Positions 51,611 to 59,596 of a DNA stretch of 64,000 bases are shown one piece after another. The translations under genes and the position numbers were made by a program. The notes below the pieces were generated by a model that was given only the letters and a program-made list of their open reading frames with translations, was not told where the DNA came from and did not search any database. Position 1 is the stretch's first letter. The number at the start of each line of letters is the position of its first letter. This DNA is from Holophagaceae bacterium (GTDB lineage Bacteria; Acidobacteriota; Holophagae; Holophagales; Holophagaceae): positions 1,240,001 to 1,304,000 of the forward strand of contig JADKJH010000001.1 in the NCBI GenBank assembly GCA_016722505.1, given 5' to 3'.

Positions 51611-52258
51611 ATGGCTAAAAAACTCGATCGACCCCAAGGGCGTGGCGATTTCTTTAAATCGCTGGGTACGCTCATGGCCGGTTTCATGGCGGAACAGGTG
51701 GAAGAGGCCATCACCAAGGCCAGCCCCAGGGTTTTGCGGCCACCGGGGGCTTTGGATGAATTCGCGTTTTTGACCGCTTGCACCCGGTGCGGAGACTGCA
51801 TTCCCGCCTGCCCCCAGGATTCAATTATCAAGGGTGGTCCCAATATGGGACTGGGGTTGAATGCGCCTTACATTGACCCCCGTTCGATGCCCTGCTTCCT
51901 TTGCAGCGATCTGCCCTGCGTCAAAGCTTGCCCCGAAGACGCCAAAGCGCTGATCTGGCCCGTGCGCAGCACCACGGATGGCGAAATCCTGGAGGGACCA
52001 CGGGCGGTGCACCTCGGTACCGCAAGAATCAAAGAAGCCCTGTGTCTGACCTATGAACACGACGGCCACAGCATTCAAGCCTGCCGCACCTGCGTGGACC
52101 GCTGCCCATACCCGGGCGTGGCCATCCGCATTCTGGACACCGAGGATGGAAGCGTTCCCCACCCTGAAGTGATGGAGGAATACTGCACCGGCTGCGGACT
52201 TTGCGTGTTCGGTTGTCCCACGGTCGAACCCGCCATCGTGGTGGATCCACGGCGGTGA
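51611..52258 (+). CDS. Polyferredoxin (MauM/NapG-like)
   Basis: A 215-residue protein with four cysteine clusters of 4Fe-4S type: CTRCGDCIPACP near residue 56, CFLCSDLPCVKACP near 96, CRTCVDRCPYPG near 158, and CTGCGLCVFGCP near 195. This is the NapG/MauM arrangement of four clusters. The N-terminus is helical without a clear Tat signal, so a cytoplasmic electron carrier is likely. It lies 95 bases before the molybdenum hydroxylase genes and could carry their electrons; that link is an inference. Start ATG 51611. Confidence 0.8.
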   Translation: MAKKLDRPQGRGDFFKSLGTLMAGFMAEQVEEAITKASPRVLRPPGALDEFAFLTACTRCGDCIPACPQDSIIKGGPNMGLGLNAPYIDPRSMPCFLCSDLPCVKACPEDAKALIWPVRSTTDGEILEGPRAVHLGTARIKEALCLTYEHDGHSIQACRTCVDRCPYPGVAIRILDTEDGSVPHPEVMEEYCTGCGLCVFGCPTVEPAIVVDPRR

Positions 52259-52353
52259 ATGGCGAGCGCTTGCGGACTGCAACATTGAGACATTGAGACG
52301 TTGTTCCAAAGCCGCATCCCTGCTAGCTTTGCAAGGTTAGTCAAGGAAGCGCC

Positions 52354-54612
52354 ATGAACCCATCACTCCACATCGGCCATTCGAGAATCCGCAAAGAGGG
52401 CCGCGCCAAAGTCACCGGAGAGGCCCAGTATACGGACGATGTGCGCATGGAATACATGCTGTACGGCGTGACCGTGCGCTCCTCGGTGCCGAGGGGAATT
52501 CTTAAAGGCATCGAATTTGGAGAAGGCATCCCCTGGGATGAATTCGTCATCGTCACGGCCAAGGATGTGCCAGGAGAACTTAATGTGGCGCTCATTGAGC
52601 GCGACCAGCCCTTCCTGGCGCTGGACCGCATCAACCACCCGGAAGAACCAGTGGTGCTGCTGGCCCACGCGGACCGCTACCTGCTGGAAAAGGCCCGGGC
52701 CGCGGTCCATCTGGACATCGAACCCCTGCCGCCGCTTTTCGATCTCGAAGAATCCCTGGCCTGCAAAGAAGTGATCTGGGGACAGGACAACCTTTTCAAA
52801 AAGATCCTGATCGAAAAAGGGGACGTGGATTCCGTCTGGGCCGGGGCCGCTCACGTCGTCGAAGGCGAATACAAGACCGGCTCCCAGGAACAGCTCTACA
52901 TCGAACCGAATGGCGCCATCGCGGTGGCGAATGCCGAGGCGGGTGTTACGGTTTGGGGCTCACTGCAATGTCCCTATTACGTACATACAGCCCTGAAAGC
53001 CCTATTTAATCTGCCCGACGACAAGGTTCGCGTGATCCAGATGGAAACCGGCGGCGGTTTCGGCGGTAAGGAGGACTATCCAAGCCTGATCGCGGGCCAC
53101 GCGGCGCTGCTATCCCTTAAAGCCGGTGGCCGTCCCGTGAAGATCGTCTACGACCGGGAAGAGGATATGGTGGCCACCACCAAGCGCCACCCGTCCCGTA
53201 CCCGCATCCGCAGCGCCTTTGATGCCGAGGGCCGCCTGTTGGCGCTCGACATAGATTTCGCCCTGGATGGCGGGGCCTACCTGACCCTGTCCCCAGTGGT
53301 GTTGAGCCGTGGCGCCATCCATGCGGGCGGACCTTACCGCTGCCCCAACACCAGCATCCGGGCCCGGGCGGCGGCCACCAACACACCGCCGCATGGGGCC
53401 TTCCGTGGCTTTGGCGCGCCCCAAAGCCTGTTCGCCATCGAACGCCACATGGATGTGGCGGCGGCCCAGATGGGCATGGACCCCATTGCGCTCCGGAAAC
53501 AGAATCTGCTCAGGATGGGCGACGCCACGGCCACAGGCCAGATCATCAAGGAGAATGTTGATCTGCCGGGACTTCTCGATCACGCCCTTGAAAAGCTGGA
53601 TTACTCGGCGAAAAAAGAGAATCACCGGATCCACAATGCGAGTTTGGGTCCCATCAAAAAAGGTCTTGGTTTCGCAATCTTCATGCATGGTTGCGGGTTC
53701 ACCGGATCCGGGGAGTCCTACCTCGCTTCTGTGGCGGGCGTGGAGGGCCGGGCGGATGGCAAGGTCCATGTCCTGGCGGCCTCCACGGAAATGGGGCAGG
53801 GGGCCAACACCATCCTCAGCCAGGTGGTCGCTGAAGTATTGAAGGTGCCACTGGAATATGTGGAGGTGGTCCGGCCGGACACCGCTCTGGTGCCCGATAG
53901 CGGACCTACGGTCGCCTCCCGGACGACCATGGTGGTGGGCAAGTTGGTGCAGGAGGCCGCCATCGGACTACGCCAGACCTTGATCCAATCGGGCTTCCTC
54001 AAAGTACCCTATGATGGCGAGGGCTTTTCGAGCGCTGTGAAACAATACATCGCGAAAAATGATCATTTGAAGGCCTATTCCCAATACAACACGCCGCCCC
54101 AGATCGTCTGGGACGACCAGCTCTACAAGGGCGACGCCTATACGACCTTCGCCTGGGCCTGTTACGCGGCCGAAGTGGCTGTGGACACCCGCACCTTCGA
54201 AGTAAAAGTCGAAGACTTCGTGGCCTTCCAGGAAGTGGGACGGGTGTTGAATCCTACCCTGGCCGAAGGCCAGATCGAGGGTGGTGTGGCCCAGGGCATC
54301 GGCTATGGCCTTTCGGAACAGGTGGTGTGGAGCAAGGGCCGCATGGCCAATGGGCAGATGACCAACTACATCATGGCCACCAGCATGGATATTCCCCGGA
54401 TCCGCGTCTACTTCGAAGAAAACCCCTATCCAAACGGCCCCGGAGGCGCCAAGGGCCTGGGTGAGCTGCCCATGGACGGTCCCGCCCCGGCCCTGCTCAA
54501 CGCAGTACAGGATGCGCTGGGCACATCCGCACCGCGGGAGATCCCCCTGACGCCTGAACGATTGATGGACCTGTTGGACCTGATGGACTTTCTCGAGCCT
54601 TCCAATGTCTGA
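52354..54612 (+). CDS. Molybdenum hydroxylase large subunit (xanthine dehydrogenase family)
   Basis: A 752-residue molybdopterin-binding subunit. Domain starts with RIRKEGRAKVTGEAQYTDDV; key motifs are EQLYIEPNGAIA, GGGFGGKEDYPS, AFRGFGAPQS, and the C-terminal GAKGLGELPMDG with the catalytic Glu near residue 720. It hydroxylates a purine or other N-heterocycle using water. Substrate residues cannot be assigned by eye, but the company of SsnA, YgeW and HyuA favours a purine. AGGA precedes ATG 52354. The next subunit begins four bases after the stop. Confidence 0.92.
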   Translation: MNPSLHIGHSRIRKEGRAKVTGEAQYTDDVRMEYMLYGVTVRSSVPRGILKGIEFGEGIPWDEFVIVTAKDVPGELNVALIERDQPFLALDRINHPEEPVVLLAHADRYLLEKARAAVHLDIEPLPPLFDLEESLACKEVIWGQDNLFKKILIEKGDVDSVWAGAAHVVEGEYKTGSQEQLYIEPNGAIAVANAEAGVTVWGSLQCPYYVHTALKALFNLPDDKVRVIQMETGGGFGGKEDYPSLIAGHAALLSLKAGGRPVKIVYDREEDMVATTKRHPSRTRIRSAFDAEGRLLALDIDFALDGGAYLTLSPVVLSRGAIHAGGPYRCPNTSIRARAAATNTPPHGAFRGFGAPQSLFAIERHMDVAAAQMGMDPIALRKQNLLRMGDATATGQIIKENVDLPGLLDHALEKLDYSAKKENHRIHNASLGPIKKGLGFAIFMHGCGFTGSGESYLASVAGVEGRADGKVHVLAASTEMGQGANTILSQVVAEVLKVPLEYVEVVRPDTALVPDSGPTVASRTTMVVGKLVQEAAIGLRQTLIQSGFLKVPYDGEGFSSAVKQYIAKNDHLKAYSQYNTPPQIVWDDQLYKGDAYTTFAWACYAAEVAVDTRTFEVKVEDFVAFQEVGRVLNPTLAEGQIEGGVAQGIGYGLSEQVVWSKGRMANGQMTNYIMATSMDIPRIRVYFEENPYPNGPGGAKGLGELPMDGPAPALLNAVQDALGTSAPREIPLTPERLMDLLDLMDFLEPSNV

Positions 54613-54616
54613 AAAA

Positions 54617-55103
54617 ATGAAAGTTATCACTCAAGGTCAACGGAAAGACGCGCACCGTTGATGTCTGGCCCATGGCGCGGCTCCTGGATGTGATCCGCGA
54701 AGATCTAGAGCTGACGGGAACCAAGGAGGGGTGCGGCGAAGGCGAGTGCGGCGCCTGCTCGGTGATCCTGAACGGCAAGCTGGTGAATAGCTGCCTGGTG
54801 CCGGCCGTGCAGGCCGAGGGCGCCGAGCTTCGCACCATCGAAGGCGTCGCTTCGGACGAGCAACTCCATTCGGTCCAGGAATCCTTCCTGCATTGTGGTG
54901 GCGCCCAGTGCGGCATCTGCACACCGGGTATGGTCATGGCCGCCGTGGATCTGCTGAAGCGCTGTCCGCATCCCGACGAGGCCCAGATCCGCGATGGCCT
55001 GGCGGGGAATCTATGCCGTTGCACGGGCTACGGAAAGATCGTGGATTCTGTGGCCCAAGCCGCGGAGCGCGCCATTCAAGTGGCCGAGGAGTCCCGGTCA
55101 TGA
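54617..55103 (+). CDS. Mo-hydroxylase 2Fe-2S subunit (start frameshifted)
   Basis: A ferredoxin-type small subunit with both 2Fe-2S sites: GCGEGECGACSVILNG and, in the helical domain, HCGGAQCGICTPGMV plus NLCRCTGYGKI. It moves electrons from the Mo site to FAD. In the conserved frame, family-like residues (LKVNGKTRTVDVWPMARLLDV) continue upstream of ATG 54672 to a TGA at 54618-54620. The only plausible start, ATG 54617 (MKVI), is one base out of frame; removing one base between 54617 and 54632 restores a normal N-terminus. As given, an internal ATG 54672 start would lose the first two strands. Confidence 0.88.
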
Positions 55104-55987
55104 GGGGGCAAGTTCCAGGTTGCACGGTTCATACGCCGACCACCTTGATCGGCGCCTTGGAGATCCTGTTCGCCGAGAAAGGTGCCTGGCGTCCGCTCGC
55201 GGGCGGCACGGACCTGATGGTTCTCTTTGCAGCGGGAGTCCTGCCCTTCAGCCGGTTTCTGAACTTGTGGGGGCTCGACGAACTGCGTGGGATCGAGACA
55301 ACCTCCGACAGCGTCAGTTTAGGCGCTCTGACTACTTATGCGGAGATCCGCACCCACCCGTTGATCGCGGCCGAACTTCCCAACCTGGTGCAGAGCGCGT
55401 GGGTGACCGGCGCCATGGCCATCCAGAATCGCGGCACACTGGCAGGCAACATCGCCAACGGCAGCCCCGCCGCCGATACACCGCCAAGCCTGTTGGCCTA
55501 TGGCGCCGAGGTCCAGCTGCAATCCCTTGCAGGTTCCCGCTGGGTTCCGTATGAGAACTTCCATACGGGCTACAAGCAAACGGTGATGTTGCCCGAAGAA
55601 CTCATCACGCGCATTCGCGTCTGGCGGCCCAAGGGCGACAATTTTCATTTCTTCCGCAAAGTGGGTACACGAAAGGCACAGGCCATTTCCAAAGTCTGCC
55701 TTGCCGCTTACGCGCGAGCCGAAGAGGGTCGGGTGGCGGAATTCCGCCTTGGAATGGGAAGCGTCGCTCCGGTGCCGATGCGGGCTCTGACCACGGAGAT
55801 GTTGGTCCAGGGCCAGGCCATCGAAGAACTTGACGGGCAGTTCATCGCCGGGGCCAAGCTGGCTCTGATGGAGGACATCCGCCCCATCGACGACATCCGC
55901 AGCACCGCCAGCTACCGGCGCAAAGTATCGGCGAATGTGCTGGGGCAGCTGCTGGAGGAGATGGTCGAGCGATTCAAGCGGGCGTGA
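55100..55987 (+). CDS. Mo-hydroxylase FAD-binding subunit
   Basis: A 295-residue FAD subunit of the CO dehydrogenase/xanthine dehydrogenase type. The FAD-loop motif AGGTDLMVLF is near residue 34, the second FAD motif TLAGNIANGSPAADTPP near 114, and a C-terminal CODH-type domain covers about 185-290 (YRRKVSANVLGQLL). It passes electrons from the 2Fe-2S subunit to NAD or another acceptor. ATG 55100 overlaps the stop of the 2Fe-2S gene by four bases, so the subunits are coupled. Confidence 0.9.
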   Translation: MRGQVPGCTVHTPTTLIGALEILFAEKGAWRPLAGGTDLMVLFAAGVLPFSRFLNLWGLDELRGIETTSDSVSLGALTTYAEIRTHPLIAAELPNLVQSAWVTGAMAIQNRGTLAGNIANGSPAADTPPSLLAYGAEVQLQSLAGSRWVPYENFHTGYKQTVMLPEELITRIRVWRPKGDNFHFFRKVGTRKAQAISKVCLAAYARAEEGRVAEFRLGMGSVAPVPMRALTTEMLVQGQAIEELDGQFIAGAKLALMEDIRPIDDIRSTASYRRKVSANVLGQLLEEMVERFKRA

Positions 55988-56038
55988 TCAGCGGTGAATA
56001 AAATTTATACCCGCGGTGATAATCTATTTTTCTATACC

Positions 56039-56953
56039 ATGTCCACCATAATCCCTTCCCCCGCAATTCAGATCCGCTTGGCGGAGAGCTACAGCAATCT
56101 GCCGGAGGCGCAGCGCGCCATAGCCGATGTCCTGATGGCGGACCCGCTGCTTGGTGCGCTCTGGGGCATCGAAGCCATGGCCGAGCGCTCCCGGGTGAGC
56201 GTAGGGACTGTCATCCGCTTCGCCAAGCGGTTGGGTTACAAGGGTTTCAGCGAATTCCGGGACGCATTGCGCGAAGCTTGCAGCACCCGTTCCGAAGAAG
56301 CTGAGCTGGAGCAGCTGGATATCCCCCAGGACATGCTCGGAACGCTCGGCGGTGTCGTGCGCCGGGATGGGGAGCACTTTTCACGGCTGATCCAGGCCGT
56401 GGATCCCTCCATGCTGGAATCCGCCGCCCGACTGCTGCTGGACTCGGACCACCGGGTGATCCTGGGCCGCGGCGTGGGCCACGTCATGGGCCTGATCTTC
56501 GCGTTCTATCTCACCCAGGCCGGTGTGCCCTGCATCGCGGCGCTCCCTTCGGATTTCTCCAATCAGGTCGCCAATCTCGGCCCCAAGGATCTGCTGGTGG
56601 TGATCAGCTTCTCGCCCTACAGCCGTGAGACCGTGGACGCCGCCACCTTCGCCAAGGAGAACGGCGTCCCAGTCCTAGCCTTTTCTGACCGCAAGGATTC
56701 CCCGCTTGCGCCCTTCGCAGACATTCTCATCCCCGTGCCCAGCGAGGATCTGCTCTTCAGCTTCAGCCTCACGTCCTTCGCCACCCTCTCACATGCCTTC
56801 GCCATCGTCTTGGCGGCCCGGGACCAGTCCGGCACCCTCAAGCGCCTGAAGGCCGCCGACAAGGTGGCTCAGCCGCTCTTCGTGGACCATTGGCTGCCGA
56901 AGCAGCCGGGGGTGTTGCAATTGCAGAAGACGGCCAAATCCAAGGGCAGCTGA
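56039..56953 (+). CDS. MurR/RpiR-family transcriptional regulator
   Basis: A 304-residue regulator with an N-terminal HTH of RpiR type (LPEAQRAIADVLM..., RVSVGTVIRFAKRLGYKGFSEFRDAL) and a C-terminal SIS domain (about 125-265; HRVILGRGVGHVMGL, LLVVISFSPYSRETVDAA). SIS domains normally sense phosphorylated sugars; in purine-catabolic clusters RpiR members are also found as controllers. It follows the hydroxylase genes by about 50 bases and probably controls them. GTG 55994 opens a longer frame; ATG 56039 starts nearer the conserved domain. Confidence 0.85.
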   Translation: MSTIIPSPAIQIRLAESYSNLPEAQRAIADVLMADPLLGALWGIEAMAERSRVSVGTVIRFAKRLGYKGFSEFRDALREACSTRSEEAELEQLDIPQDMLGTLGGVVRRDGEHFSRLIQAVDPSMLESAARLLLDSDHRVILGRGVGHVMGLIFAFYLTQAGVPCIAALPSDFSNQVANLGPKDLLVVISFSPYSRETVDAATFAKENGVPVLAFSDRKDSPLAPFADILIPVPSEDLLFSFSLTSFATLSHAFAIVLAARDQSGTLKRLKAADKVAQPLFVDHWLPKQPGVLQLQKTAKSKGS

Positions 56954-57191
56954 ACCGAAGGAACCCGGGGATCGGCTGGATCTATTCCGCGGCAGCCAAT
57001 TTTCAGAGGAAGTTCGAGAATCGGACGAGAGTGCTAATGCAACCGATCGAATTTCCCTTCAACCAGGCTAGGACCACCTCGAGCGGGGCTGGTCACCGAT
57101 CAATCAACCGGCCAGGAAGAAAAGGTATTTGGTGCCGCAACAATCTTTCCGCTGCCAGGGCTATAGTTTTTGTGATGCCTCGGGAGGTTTC

Positions 57192-57545
57192 GTGTCCATG
57201 CAGATCGCACTCCACAAGGTCCCCATCCTGACCACCTTCGACCCGCCGCCAGGCACGGACATCGAGCACATCGTCGGCCCATGCTGGGGCATCACCGTGA
57301 GGAGCCGTAGCGTTGTCGGGACAGCTTGTGCTGGTTGCCAGCAGATATTCGGGGGCGAGATCACCATGCTCACGGAGCTGGCCAACGACAGCCGGAACGA
57401 GGCCATGAACCGGCTGGAGGCGCATGCGCTGGAAATGGGCGCGAACGCCGTGCTCGCCATGCGCTTCGATTCCGGCGAGCTCATGCAGAACACGAATGAG
57501 ATCATCGCCTACGGCACCGCGGTGCGTCTCAAGCCGAAGGCCTGA
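57192..57545 (+). CDS. YbjQ/UPF0145 family protein
   Basis: A 117-residue protein of the YbjQ family: ILTTFDPPPGTDIEHIVGPCWG, then IFGGEITMLTELANDSRNEAMNRL and GANAVLAMRFDS, ending IIAYGTAVRLK. The family forms a small pentameric fold; function is unknown (a heavy-metal-binding role has been suggested for some). GGGAGG lies five bases before GTG 57192, which is preferred to ATG 57198. The next gene starts directly after the stop codon. Confidence 0.85.
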   Translation: MSMQIALHKVPILTTFDPPPGTDIEHIVGPCWGITVRSRSVVGTACAGCQQIFGGEITMLTELANDSRNEAMNRLEAHALEMGANAVLAMRFDSGELMQNTNEIIAYGTAVRLKPKA

Positions 57546-58208
57546 GTGACCGAGGCACGGCCCAGGATCCAAGGCGACCTTGCCCGCCGGCTGGACCGCC
57601 TTTCCCTCGCGGCCCATCGCTTCCACCGCTTCGCCCACCACCCGCTCTGCGCGGAGTATGAAGGTGAAGTATTCCGTTTCGGCCGGAAGTTGCGGATCTG
57701 CAAAGGCTGCACGCTGGCCGGAATTGGAGTGCTGGCGGGCTTGGCGGCCGGCGGCATCGCGCCGAAATCGACGGGTGGGTACTTCGCGGGGATCGCATTC
57801 GGGCTCGTTCCGTTGCTCACAGGAGCATTCCATCTTCACGCGCGACGTGAAGCGGTGGTTCAACCTGCCGAGGGAAGCTCCGAAGCTATGGCGATCTCGG
57901 CTGCCCATCGGCTGCCATCGAAGCGAGGGAAGCTGCTCACGCGGTTGACGCCGGCCGCTGTTTTCGCATTCACGTTCGCACAGGGGCTGCGGACCGGCGG
58001 TGTGATTGGCTATGCGGGCGCTACATTGGCGGTCCCCCTCACGACCTTGATCATCTTGGCCTACCGGCGCCGCAGGCCCCAGCGACAGCCTTGCCTCGCT
58101 TGCCCTGAGCGCTTCGCAATGCATCGATGCCGTGGTTTCCGGGAAATCCGCAGCCGGGAGCGCGCCTTTCAGCGCCTCGCCGGACGTTTGATCCAATGGG
58201 CAAAATAG
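57546..58208 (+). CDS. DUF2085-like membrane protein
   Basis: A 220-residue protein. The N-terminal HHPLCAEYEGEVFRFGRKLRICKGCTLAG resembles the Cys/His-rich head of DUF2085 proteins (HHPxC...CxRCxG). Four possible membrane segments follow at about residues 55-75, 78-97, 131-150 and 152-172. A second Cys cluster (CLACPERFAMHRCRG) lies near residue 183. GTG 57546 follows the upstream stop with no gap, so it is likely translated with the YbjQ gene. Function unknown; metal binding is suggested by the cysteines. Confidence 0.65.
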   Translation: MTEARPRIQGDLARRLDRLSLAAHRFHRFAHHPLCAEYEGEVFRFGRKLRICKGCTLAGIGVLAGLAAGGIAPKSTGGYFAGIAFGLVPLLTGAFHLHARREAVVQPAEGSSEAMAISAAHRLPSKRGKLLTRLTPAAVFAFTFAQGLRTGGVIGYAGATLAVPLTTLIILAYRRRRPQRQPCLACPERFAMHRCRGFREIRSRERAFQRLAGRLIQWAK

Positions 58209-58245
58209 TGAGAGCCATGGTGCTCTACTAGAACGCTCGCCCCAT

Positions 58246-59574
58246 TTAGAAGCGCTCCCACAATTGCTTTGCCAGCTCCCGGCTGCGCGCCGCAAGTCTG
58301 GCTTCGTCGATGTCGATCTGCAGGTGCCTGCCTTCCATCAAAATGCGGCCGGCGCAGATGGTCGTGTCCACGGTCGCCTGGGAGATACCGAAAACAAGGT
58401 GACCCAACGCCGTGCTGTCGTCCAGGGGCGTGGGCGGATCGTAATCGACCAGGATCACATCAGCGGCGGCGCCCTCTGTCAGGGTGCCCAGTGAAAAACC
58501 CCACAATTGACTGGCGAGTTCGGGGTTGCGGACGAAAAGGGTGTCCGTCAGCTCCATGAAACCGCAGCTGGGATCGTCTTGGCGCAGGTGCTGGGCCCAA
58601 AGACCTACACGAAGTTCCTCCAGCATGTTCACGGTCATGGCGTCGGTGCCGAGGCCCACGTGGACGCCCCGCCTGACGAGTTCCAGCACGTTGGCGATGC
58701 CCACGGCATTGTTGAGATTCGACTGCGGGTTGTGTGCCACAAAGGTGTCCGTGCGGGCCAGCACTTCCATGTCGTCCTCGTCCACATGCACCGCATGGGC
58801 CGCGATGCTGCCTTGGCCGAGAATCCCGTGGGCTGCGAGACGGGCAACGGGTCGTTGGCCGTGCTGTTGCAAGTTGGCAGACACATCCGAGGTGGCCTCG
58901 GCCACATGCACATGGAAACCGATGCCGAGATCGTGGCCCAGAACAGCGGCGCGATCCAGGGTGGCATCCGATAGCGTGAAGGCCGCGTGCAGGCCGAAGA
59001 GCGCCCGAAGCTGGGGGTCACGCTCCTGGATGCAGGCCTCTGAGAAGGCGATATTCTCCTCCAGCCCTTGGTCGGTCACGGTCGCGCCATCGCGGTCGGA
59101 GACTTCGTAGCAAAGGCAGGCGCGCAGGCCCGAGGCCTTCACGGCCTTGGCGATGCGATCCAGGGAACCACGGACAGCGCCGGGGCTGGCGTGGTGATCC
59201 ACCAGCGTCGTGGTGCCTTTGCGGATGGCGTCCAACAGGATGACCTGGGCGCTGACTTCCACATCGTCCAGGGTCAATTGGCGATCCAGCCGCCACCAGA
59301 GATTGGTGAGCACTTCCTGGAAGTCGTGGCTGGGCGCGGCCTTGCCGAGGCCGCGCACCAGCGTGGAATAGAAATGCATGTGGGCATTCACGAAGCCGGG
59401 CATCACGACCTTGCCCTTGGCATCCAGCACGTGATCGAAGGGTCCTGGAATCGCCTCCACAGGAGCTATCCGCGAGATGCGGCCGTCTTCGATCAGCACC
59501 GCAACGCCTTCGAGCACACGGCAAGGGCGCCCGAAGGTGAGCAACGTTCCGTTCTGGATCAGGATGCGGGGCAT
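58246..59574 (-). CDS. ssnA: Putative aminohydrolase SsnA
   Basis: A 442-residue amidohydrolase of the SsnA/guanine-deaminase type. The metal motif HMHFYSTL (HxH) is near residue 66; a second His lies in GFHVHVAEATSD near 222, a third in AAHAVHVDEDD near 258, and the metal Asp in GLGTDAMTVN near 310. SsnA is a regular member of the ygeW-hyuA-xdh purine clusters and probably deaminates or opens a purine-derived ring. It is the last gene of a minus-strand operon with the PLP enzyme, 22 bases after it, and converges with the DUF2085 gene. Confidence 0.88.
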   Translation of the reverse strand: MPRILIQNGTLLTFGRPCRVLEGVAVLIEDGRISRIAPVEAIPGPFDHVLDAKGKVVMPGFVNAHMHFYSTLVRGLGKAAPSHDFQEVLTNLWWRLDRQLTLDDVEVSAQVILLDAIRKGTTTLVDHHASPGAVRGSLDRIAKAVKASGLRACLCYEVSDRDGATVTDQGLEENIAFSEACIQERDPQLRALFGLHAAFTLSDATLDRAAVLGHDLGIGFHVHVAEATSDVSANLQQHGQRPVARLAAHGILGQGSIAAHAVHVDEDDMEVLARTDTFVAHNPQSNLNNAVGIANVLELVRRGVHVGLGTDAMTVNMLEELRVGLWAQHLRQDDPSCGFMELTDTLFVRNPELASQLWGFSLGTLTEGAAADVILVDYDPPTPLDDSTALGHLVFGISQATVDTTICAGRILMEGRHLQIDIDEARLAARSRELAKQLWERF

Positions 59575-59596
59575 GGGGTTTCCGTGGGCGGGCGGA

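Noticed and set aside
52282..52302. Short tandem repeat ACATTGAG x 2.5
   Set aside because: Only two and a half units of eight bases; too short to interpret.
54618..54620. TGA upstream of the 2Fe-2S frame as a selenocysteine codon
   Set aside because: No SECIS-like hairpin seen and no selenoprotein of this subunit is known with Sec at the N-terminus; a frameshift explains the data better.
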